A program made the position numbers and the translations under genes. A stretch of DNA of 64,000 nucleotides, taken from positions 682,001-746,000 of the forward strand of contig OZ037880.1 in assembly GCA_964035575.1 (NCBI GenBank), written 5' to 3'. How positions within the stretch are numbered: position 1 is the stretch's first letter; each line of letters begins with the position of its first letter. Origin of the DNA: Rhynchopus sp. YZ270_cl-10 (Eukaryota; Euglenozoa; Diplonemea; Diplonemida; Diplonemidae). The notes beneath the pieces are model-generated. The model did no database searches. It was not told the DNA's origin and worked only from the letters and a program-made list of their open reading frames with translations. This document shows, piece after piece, positions 54,449 through 62,296 of this stretch.

Positions 54449-54682
54449 TCAAGCGTCTACAAAGAAACGAAGATGTGAAGTGTAAAAAGGGTACAACACA
54501 GTCGGATCTGGAACACTTGAATTATGCGAATATGCTCCATCCAGGAACGTAGTCTTTGACCTGAAATCAACTCCATCTCCAGCAAATGATGTGAAAGAAA
54601 GCGACACTCTGTCCAGCTTGTAGTTGATGGTCAGAGCACAACAGACTCGCACCAACAATGCATTGGGCACCTGGTACGCCAT
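54449..54682 (-). CDS. Possible small protein (77 aa), unknown
   Basis: Begins MAYQVPNALLVRVCCALTIN and ends FYTSHLRFFVDA. The composition is protein-like, with mixed hydrophobic and polar residues and no homopolymers, unlike its surroundings. The ATG lies only 7 bp from the inverted-repeat element at 54689, so it may be a fragment cut by that insertion. No family recognised. Confidence 0.25.
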   Translation of the reverse strand: MAYQVPNALLVRVCCALTINYKLDRVSLSFTSFAGDGVDFRSKTTFLDGAYSHNSSVPDPTVLYPFYTSHLRFFVDA

Positions 54683-54688
54683 AGAAGT

Positions 54689-54916
54689 ATATGGGTGAAT
54701 TTTTTTTGCCCCCCCCCCGTTTCAAATCACGAAACATTTTTCCGCGGCAAAGACAATTTTCAGCTGGAAAAAAAAAAAAAAAAAAAAATTCCCCTGACAG
54801 GGCCTGTGCTCGAAAAAAAAAAATTTTTTTTTCTGTGGGTGAAAAAATTGTCTTTGCCGCGGAAAAATGTTTCGTGATTTGAAACGGGGGGGGGGGCAAA
54901 AAAAAGCCACCCATAT
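54689..54916. mobile_element. MITE-like inverted-repeat element, 228 bp
   Basis: Terminal inverted repeats of about 72 bp (54689-54760 and 54845-54916) that begin ATATGGGTG and include CCGCGGCAAAGACAATTTT. The centre holds A runs and CCCCTGACAGGGCCTG. No coding capacity. The ends resemble those of the large palindrome at 58600-59991 (ATATGGGT, then T and C runs). A TA or ATAT target duplication is possible. Confidence 0.75.
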
Positions 54917-55365
54917 GCAAACAAAGAAAAATCACAACGAAAGTAACAGAAGCAAAGAATAGACGACTTCGCTGGAAGACGCGACGTATCCTGTTGTAGC
55001 AGAGTAGCGTGAACGCAAAAATGAACAAAATAAAGCAGAGAAAATCTGCATCTAAAAAAAGACAAATAAAAAAAAGATCGGGTCTTTTGTTTGTGCGCTC
55101 AAAGCCGGGAAAACAAAAAGGTGAAAAAATGTGTTAAACTGAAGTACGGTTGTTGTGGTTAATTGAGTACTCAAAGAAAACAAGCAAGCTTCTGTTTTTT
55201 TTCAATCCGTTTTGTTTGCCCTGCAGCGCTGCCTCCAATCTTTTTAGAATTGACAACAAGTTGTTTTATCAAAAAAAAAAAGAGAAAGAGTTAAAAATGG
55301 ATAAACGAAGCTGATATTGCTGACCGTCTTCATCCTTAGAAGTGTGTACAAAAAATAGAAAGAAA

Positions 55366-55460
55366 TATTGAAAGATAAATGTACCTCTTGCGCACACATC
55401 TTACAAGAAAATCTGAAAGTGCAAACGCCTCACCGTTCATCGACGGACGCAGGCACTGAC
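55366..55460. repeat. H3 and H2 modules
   Basis: H3-like AAATGTACCTCTTGCGCACA, then H2: CTGAAAGTGCAAACGCCTC with outer stem GCCT/AGGC and inner stem CCGT/ACGG, then ACTGACA. Confidence 0.55.
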
Positions 55461-56985
55461 ATAAAGAGCGGAGGAGTGTAGGGGGGTAGATAAAATTCTT
55501 ATACATTTTTGGCAGGTTTTCTTACAAAATAGACCACATACGGAGAGGAAAGTCTTAGAAACGTAACCTGTAAGACAGTACACTGCCGACTCTAATATGC
55601 AAAAGAGTATCCAGAGTAAAAACGAATAAGATATTATTTTCAGAGTAAAAAAAGAAGAAAAAAAACTTGAAAAGATGCGCGACTAGCACATTAAAAAAAA
55701 AAATGAAAATCTAATGAGGGGTTGGGGATAGGGAATGGTTACAAACACATCTACGGCATCTCTATGTTCCCACTGTTTTCCTGCAATCCAATGAATGGAC
55801 GTTTCGGCTTAGAGTGGGGGGGCGGGAAGGAAACTTTCTTTTTTTAAAAATTACTTTCCAATAAAGGGAAGGTACAAAGAAGTGTTTCCCTTTGAAGAGA
55901 TGGAGGTGTTTCGTTCACAACACATCTAAATCTTAGAGATACGTAGGCATTTCATCCAAAGATGATTGTTCGCATTTTTTGAAACATAAAAAAGAAGAAA
56001 AATAGACAATTTGCTCAAGAAAAGACAAGTCCTTTCGTTTTGCAGAGCACTGTGCAGAGTGAGGAAAAATGAACAACAGATTCATAAAAAGCAGGAAAAC
56101 CCGCTTTTTATAAGTGCAGTTTCTTTTTTTTGGGGGGCTTGCCCCCTAGAATTTTTCGTTGGTATACCCATCCCCCCCCGCTTCCCCTCCCCCCCTCCCC
56201 CCGGTTACTGTTTCCTGTGGTGCGTGAGTGCCCCCCAGGCAGTTCTTTCCTTACCCATGCTTTTTTAGGAAACTTAAAAACGTTACAAATCAGGTATTGT
56301 ACAGCATCAAATAGATGCCCCATAAAAACTGACGACTGTAAAGGGCAACTGAAAAATAAGGTTTTCTTTATTGGTGAGAATGGGAAGGGCTGACTTGTGT
56401 TTTTTTTTGTTTGTGTCGATGTGTCCAGAAGTTATTATAAGTCAACATCGAAGATGGACTCACCGACAAACCACACCGAAAAAGCAAAACAAAACAAAAC
56501 AAAACAAACACGCCCAGTAGTGTCGTACCTCATTGTCGAGTACAGCCTAGTTTGGACGGCCAGAACTATCACATGGCTACCTAATTCAGTGCAGTGGCCT
56601 ACCACCCCACCACCCCGCATTAAACAGGATGAACAGGTATACCACTGATTTTTCCTCACTAATCTATTGAGTCTTTGTTGACCGCAGCTATTTACGAAGC
56701 CACTTCGGAGGCCATTTTTAGGCTCTTTCCTGAGTGACGCATGGTGACGGGGGAAACAATTGATAGGAAAAAAGCAGGACAAACAATTCACCGTTTTGGC
56801 TGTACTTCATGCCCAGTTTCTAAGCACACACAAAAAAAAAACTACCCTTTTTTGGGGAAATATACCCCCATATTCACCTCCCAACATAATACTATTGAAC
56901 AAACACTCCTTCAACCACCCCTTTTACTCACCCAAACGAAGAGAACCACGCGCCAAACGCGAATCTTTTCGCTTTTTGTTTTTTT

Positions 56986-57035
56986 TTGAAAACTTGGTTG
57001 TAGTGCAGACACCCCGAGGATGAACCTCCACTATA
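56986..57035 (+). repeat. H5 module
   Basis: TTGAAAACTTGGTTG, then TAGTG...CACTA around CAGACACCCCGAGGATGAAC. Confidence 0.65.
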
Positions 57036-57143
57036 TTTTTTGTCGACAACTTTTACCTACTTTACCTGGTACGTTACGCCTGACTCCCCGGTAATTTTCA
57101 GCCGCGCAACTGGCACTTCCTCTCTCCAAAAACATCCCTTTTT

Positions 57144-57866
57144 TCACCTCACCTCTGCTGCCACACTAAGATGAACCACACCACATCCGACGAATCTGCA
57201 GGCAGTCCCTACACTTCCTACATCAGTTTCTTCTGCACCCCAGGCACGCAGCCTCCTTGCTGCCTCCACGTGCCCTTCTGCGATAGCTGTGGCATAAGGC
57301 GAGACACCACCCACATTGCACCGCCCAATGTCGCACCCCCACCGGCGTAGAAGCTCCATCCGCTCCACACACCCTTCCTCCACCACGCTGTGAAACGGCG
57401 TCATCCCCTCCTCATCCGCATCATCTACACCAACCTTCCATGCACGCAGCTGTGTCATCACCTCCACCTGCCCTTCCAACGCTGCAACATGAAATGGGGT
57501 TTCACCACTTCCACTTTTCAACTCAACAGACGCTCCCAAGGAGTGGAGTGCTTTTAACGCATCCAATGCTCCTGCAGCGGAGGCAGTGTGTACTGGGGTT
57601 TCTCCTGCAGTGTCGGTTGCGTGGAGGTCAGCCCCGTAGGAGCTGAGGAGCGTGATGCAGGAGGGCGCGTCTGTTTGCGCTGCATGGTGTAGGGCGGTCC
57701 ACTGAGCGGCGCCGATGGTGGTGGAAGGGTCGGCGCCTGCCTGCAGAAGGAGGGCCAGCATGCGCTCACCACAGCCTTCCGCTGCAGCGCAGACCAGCGC
57801 AGTGCTGTAGTCACCATGGACACCACATTCACGTAGCTCTTCTCTCGCCGCCTCTACAGTAGCCAT
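57144..57866 (-). CDS. Ankyrin-repeat protein (240 aa)
   Basis: Small protein made almost entirely of ankyrin repeats (about six, residues 15-215), for example QWTALHHAAQTDAPSCITLL, GETPVHTASAAGALDALKAL, GETPFHVAALEGQVEVMTQL and GMTPFHSVVEEGCVERMELL. Likely a protein-binding adaptor; no enzyme domain. I start at MATVEAAREE (CAAAATGGCT context) rather than 29 codons upstream. The end is uncertain: the last codons contain a good donor (GAG|GTGAGG) just before the TGA, so a further exon may exist. Confidence 0.78.
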   Translation of the reverse strand: MATVEAAREELRECGVHGDYSTALVCAAAEGCGERMLALLLQAGADPSTTIGAAQWTALHHAAQTDAPSCITLLSSYGADLHATDTAGETPVHTASAAGALDALKALHSLGASVELKSGSGETPFHVAALEGQVEVMTQLRAWKVGVDDADEEGMTPFHSVVEEGCVERMELLRRWGCDIGRCNVGGVSPYATAIAEGHVEAARRLRAWGAEETDVGSVGTACRFVGCGVVHLSVAAEVR

Positions 57867-58599
57867 TTTGGCAGGTTTGGTTCTGTGTTTGCTGCCAGTA
57901 TGAGAGGCAAGAAGAGAAGAACAAAAAATCAATGGTTTTGTCTTGAATTCCAACGAGTGGGAGGGATGGAGAGGGGGGGGTTGTGGGGGTGGACCTGGTT
58001 TTGGTGATTGAAAAAAAAATTTTTGGACCTCAAAAGGAAAGCACGAAGTTGTACCGTTATTTGCGCGTAACCACTCAATTTTTTTTGGGCCAAATTAAAG
58101 AAAAGTTTTTTAGATGACCCTAAGCCTCTCTGTGCTTCGTCGCCTTATTATTAAAAGGGTACAGCGCAAATGAAGTATGTGTATACTTTAACCCCCCTCA
58201 GAAAAATCGTTGGGAAAAAAAAGGATGACGAAAAAAAAGGTCGTATCTTGAGGAGAAGTTTTGCGGGTTTTGGAGAAGAGAGGAGAGGAGCGAGAAGGAG
58301 GCTAAAAAAAAGGAATGGGAGGATGGGGTTGATGGGGTTTGTTTTTATGTTATCAACGGGGGAAACGTAGGGGAGGGGGGAAGAGGAAAGGTTTCTACAA
58401 AAAAAAAATGAATATGTGTGTCTACAATGAAATATCTAATAGAAAAGGAAGAAGGAAGAAGAGGGGAAATTTTTGTGAAACTAATGCATGCGCTTCAGAG
58501 GGGCAGACATCCTTTTTAACGATTGCCTACAGTGTAGGCGGGTTTAGTGCTGCCGCTAGTGCTGGCACATGACCCTGGTACTGCCTCAGACCACGTTCA
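57867..58599. other. Intergenic with an H1 module
   Basis: 733 bp between the ankyrin start and the large palindrome. It holds an H1 module at 58098-58148 (stem CTAAGC/GCTTCG, loop CTCTCTGT), about 230 bp upstream of the ankyrin start codon. The rest is purine-rich and shows no gene. Confidence 0.55.
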
Positions 58600-59991
58600 A
58601 TATGGGTCAATTTTTTAACCCCCCCTCAAAAGTTCCACGGCCATTTTTTCGGGTTCTACACCGTTTGAGCCCCCACAGGTGTACAGAACCCCCCTGGAAT
58701 CGGTTTTGAGCGACTTGTGGCGGTGTTTTGAGGCAAAGTGGCACTTTTTTTGCTATTTTCAGGCTATTTTTGGCCATTTTCAGGCTATTTTGGCCTGTTT
58801 TGGCCTATATTCACTGTATGACCGATTTTTCGGGTTTTATGAGGTTTGAACACCAACAGGTGCCACGAAACACCCCAGTACCGGTTTTGTGGGCCTCCTG
58901 TGGGGTTTTGGGGGTGAAATATACCGTTTACTCTATGTTCTGGGCCATATTGGGGTGTTTTTTGGCCATGTAGGCCTGGTATGTGCCCTACAGTGCATAA
59001 GCCAAATTTGGGTGTTTTGAGGGGTAGAGGGTCATGGTGGTGCGTTCATGACTCGGTGGCGGTGACGCTTATTGCTCGCTGTTCTGGCCCTATTTCCCCA
59101 ATTTCACCCCTCCCCGACCCTTTTCTGATGAAGATCTTTGACGTGCTCGGTCCCGTCGCAAATGTTCTTTGTGAATGTTCTTCATAAAATAGGGGAGCGT
59201 CAGGGGTCAAAATAGCTATTTTTGACCAAAAAAACACGATTTTTTTGACGCCAGGAGGCCTCCTTTGGCCCAAATATACCCCAAAAATGGGCTGTGAACC
59301 AATTCCGACCTGTTTCGGACATATTCGACACTTTTCTTGGTGTTTATCGGTGTTTTTTTGGTCAAAAATAGCTATTTTGACCCCCCTGACGCTCCCCTAT
59401 TTTATGAAGAACATTCACAAAGAACATTTGCGACGGGACCGAGCACGTCAAAGATCTTCATCAGAAAAGGGTCGGGGAGGGGTGAAATTGGGGAAATAGG
59501 GCCAGAACAGCGAGCAATAAGCGTCACCGCCACCGAGTCATGAACGCACCACCATGACCCTCTACCCCTCAAAACACCCAAATTTGGCTTATGCACTGTA
59601 GGGCACATACCAGGCCTACATGGCCAAAAAACACCCCAATATGGCCCAGAACATAGAGTAAACGGTATATTTCACCCCCAAAACCCCACAGGAGGCCCAC
59701 AAAACCGGTACTGGGGTGTTTCGTGGCACCTGTTGGTGTTCAAACCTCATAAAACCCGAAAAATCGGTCATACAGTGAATATAGGCCAAAACAGGCCAAA
59801 ATAGCCTGAAAATGGCCAAAAATAGCCTGAAAATAGCAAAAAAAGTGCCACTTTGCCTCAAAACACCGCCACAAGTCGCTCAAAACCGATTCCAGGGGGG
59901 TTCTGTACACCTGTGGGGGCTCAAACGGTGTAGAACCCGAAAAAATGGCCGTGGAACTTTTGAGGGGGGGGGTTAAAAAATTGACCCATAT
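58600..59991. repeat. 1392-bp near-perfect palindrome
   Basis: Arms 58600-59237 (638 bp) and 59350-59991 (642 bp) flank a 112-bp centre. The arms appear identical except for two homopolymers (7 versus 9 C/G, and 4 versus 6 G), which account for the whole 4-bp length difference. The ends read ATATGGGTCAA...TTGACCCATAT, like the 228-bp element at 54689. No convincing ORF; short frames in each arm are mirror images. Probably a foldback or non-autonomous DNA element, perhaps with an ATAT duplication. An inverted assembly artefact must be kept in mind. Confidence 0.9.
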
Positions 59992-60199
59992 ATATCCTTT
60001 AAAAAAGAGTGGTTGAAACATGCTAAAAAAACGCATCTCAGTCGAGCTCATGCAAAAAAAGAAGAAAAAATGAATTAAAAACAAATCCACGAGGGGGATA
60101 ATCTAACATACGGCCATTTTTCGGGCCTTTTTTCTCGCATATTTTTTTTAACACTTACTGTTCTAATCCCCATTTCCCCCCCTTCCTATTCCCTTCCCT

Positions 60200-62152
60200 C
60201 TACATCACACCTTGGAAATATCCGTTGTTATTTACCATATCACCTGATTCCCTGGAGTGGTCGATGACATGAAGCTGCTGTTGTTGAGCGTAGGGGGGGA
60301 GGACACGTGCACGGGGTTGTTGCTGCTGTGGGATACCCCCTTGTTGTTGCGTCACGCTCTGCTGTGGTGCGCCTCCTTGCTGTGGTATACCCTGCTGCAG
60401 GAATGGTGGGAGCTGCTGCCGCTGCACACTTTGCGCTACAGGGACACCCCCTTGTTGTTGCGTCACACCCTGTTGCTGTACCTCCCCCTTCTGCACCGCT
60501 GGCTGCATCAACGGAAACTGCGACCTGCTTTGCTCTGCATATCCTTCTTGCCCCAACGGTACCACCCCCTGTACCTGCCCAGGTGTGTACTGCGGTATCC
60601 TTCCTTCATGCACCCCATCTGCAGTGTGCGAAGGGTACACACCACCGCCACCCACCCCATTCGGTGTAGTCTCTCTCATCCGATGTACTTTTCCCAATTC
60701 CTGCTTCAAATCGTGAATTTCCCGGAGTAGTCCCATTTCTGTTCCGGTTTTCTCCTCTACTGCGTTGGGTGCAGACCGTTCAGCCCATACACCGTGCGCT
60801 GGGCTGACCCCGGGGTGCTCCCAGGGAGGGGGAGGGTGGTGTTGTGGGGCTTGGTGGTGTGCGTCGGAGGCGGGTTGGATGCGGTTCTCCTTTTCTTGGG
60901 GTGGTGTGTTGTGTACGGCACATGCCACATGCTCTGTAGCATGCGGAGGTGGTGGTGGTGGTGGTGCACTGCTGTTGCTGCTGTTTGGCGGTCGTACTGA
61001 AGAGGCAGAGCTCCCACCACCACCACCACCACCACCACTCCCACTAGTCGCATCCCACGGCAAGCGACTCGGTTGACTAGGCGCAGCATTCGCACCATTC
61101 CGCAACCACTCCGGGCTATTCGACTTCCTCTGTGGGCTGTTCTGCGGGGTGCTCTCAAACGGCACCGCGTGGGCCACACCCTGCGGGGTCTTCGCCTCGG
61201 CATGAACCGGACGCACAAAATGCGGCGGCTGCACCATACCCCCCATCCCCTGCCTCCCAACAGATCTGCTACGCGCCCTTTGCGGGGGATGGATGTGAGC
61301 ATATTGCACACCTTCTTCTTCGTGCCTTCTGGCTTCTCCTCTTCTCTCCTTTTCTGGAGAAAAGCGTTTTTGTGGTGTTTTATGGCGAGGAGGGGCACGT
61401 TGATGATCACGTTGATGATGATGATCACGCTCACGATCACGATCACGATCGCCCCGGTCATGAGCATGCGAAACACTCCCCAAAAGATTTTCAATCTCGT
61501 AGCTGATCACTTCGAGCTCTCGCCGGCGATTTTCCTCTTCATCGTTCTCCCTGACCCTGCTGTGACTATGTGTACGATGCTTTTGCCTTGGTGTATGCTG
61601 CGAACGCGAACGCGCTCTGTGCTGATGTGTGTACTCCTCCTCAACCCTCCCCTTCTCCCGCCCCCCTTCCGCCGCAATGCTATGCAACGCACGCCGCAGC
61701 TTCGTCATCTGCGCGCCCTGCTTAGCCTCCCGCCGCCGCAGTCTGTCCATCTCCATCTCCACCTCCACTTCCACCTCATCCATCTCCCTCTTCTTTGTCG
61801 CCTTTCTTAAATGCGAAAGATTTGTCTGAATATCACGAAGGTTAGGCGCATGCCTTGAATGTTCCGAAGGTGGACTGTCCTGCTCCATATAAGGATCCAA
61901 CACAAAGGTGGTGTGCCGAGGGCCACGTACCCCAGGGGGTGGGGTACCAGAATGCACTGCAGGTGCCTGAGCAAGAACCATCTCCTCCTGAGGGTCCTGG
62001 TAGACGGAGAACTTCCCACGACGCGAGCGGCTGCGGTGTTTTGCATAAAGCCCACCCCGTAGGTTGTTCTGCCAGATATGGCCATGTGGATCAGGTTGGC
62101 TTCCACTCCGTTCTGTCTTCCGGGGCGTCCGCTTCCCTGTCCGTAAACTCAT
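60200..62152 (-). CDS. Low-complexity RS/Q-rich protein (650 aa)
   Basis: Not recognised. A single open frame on the minus strand. The N-terminal 120 residues are basic and Pro-rich (TGKRTPRKTERSGSQ). A charged helix (KKREMDEVEVEVEMEMDRLR, about 120-140) is followed by Arg/Ser/His-rich regions with RARSRSQHTPRQK and RARSRSVGRQ, and a DRDRDRERDHHH run. A poly-Gly stretch and a poly-Pro stretch come next, then a short helix EMGLLREIHDLKQELGKVHR. A Gln-rich tail is built on QQQGVTQQQGGVP-like repeats. Most of it should be disordered and heavily phosphorylated. A cytoskeletal or RNA-binding role is possible but unsupported. Confidence 0.6.
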   Translation of the reverse strand: MSLRTGKRTPRKTERSGSQPDPHGHIWQNNLRGGLYAKHRSRSRRGKFSVYQDPQEEMVLAQAPAVHSGTPPPGVRGPRHTTFVLDPYMEQDSPPSEHSRHAPNLRDIQTNLSHLRKATKKREMDEVEVEVEMEMDRLRRREAKQGAQMTKLRRALHSIAAEGGREKGRVEEEYTHQHRARSRSQHTPRQKHRTHSHSRVRENDEEENRRRELEVISYEIENLLGSVSHAHDRGDRDRDRERDHHHQRDHQRAPPRHKTPQKRFSPEKERRGEARRHEEEGVQYAHIHPPQRARSRSVGRQGMGGMVQPPHFVRPVHAEAKTPQGVAHAVPFESTPQNSPQRKSNSPEWLRNGANAAPSQPSRLPWDATSGSGGGGGGGGSSASSVRPPNSSNSSAPPPPPPPHATEHVACAVHNTPPQEKENRIQPASDAHHQAPQHHPPPPWEHPGVSPAHGVWAERSAPNAVEEKTGTEMGLLREIHDLKQELGKVHRMRETTPNGVGGGGVYPSHTADGVHEGRIPQYTPGQVQGVVPLGQEGYAEQSRSQFPLMQPAVQKGEVQQQGVTQQQGGVPVAQSVQRQQLPPFLQQGIPQQGGAPQQSVTQQQGGIPQQQQPRARVLPPYAQQQQLHVIDHSRESGDMVNNNGYFQGVM

Positions 62153-62296
62153 TTTGGGGGGGTGTCTTGGTTGCCCCTAATTTTGTGATGAGAGAGAGAG
62201 GGAGAGAGAGGAGACGTAAGAGACAAAAGGGGAGGTCATTCAAGTTTACATAAAATCTAATGCAATGTTTACAAAAAAAAAAAAAAAAAAAAAAGA
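62153..62296. other. Short intergenic spacer
   Basis: 144 bp with GA-rich and poly(A) runs between two same-strand genes. No feature seen. Confidence 0.6.

Larger units (their letters stand above)
54210..57143. other. Gene-poor 2.9-kb stretch
   Basis: Mostly A/T runs and dispersed modules: an inverted-repeat element at 54689-54916, a block at about 55079-55150 shared with the intron near 42930, H3 and H2 modules at 55366-55460 and H5 at 56986-57035. A G/C-rich hairpin (GGGGGCTTGCCCCC) lies near 56140. One small frame (54449-54682) may be coding. Exon-like stretches around 56520-56640 and 57065-57115 on the minus strand were not convincing. Confidence 0.5.

Noticed and set aside
56435-56791. 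Minus-strand exon-like stretch with CSSC
   Set aside because: Splice-like sites are present at both ends, but no partner exons or recognisable domain could be found.
57065-57115. Possible second exon of the ankyrin gene (VARLKITGESGVTYQ frame)
   Set aside because: The only available intron would be about 30-40 nt, much shorter than the other introns here.
58728-59861. Mirror-image ORFs of 68-81 codons in the palindrome arms
   Set aside because: They are the same sequence read from both arms, Phe/Trp-rich, and end or start at arm features rather than gene signals.
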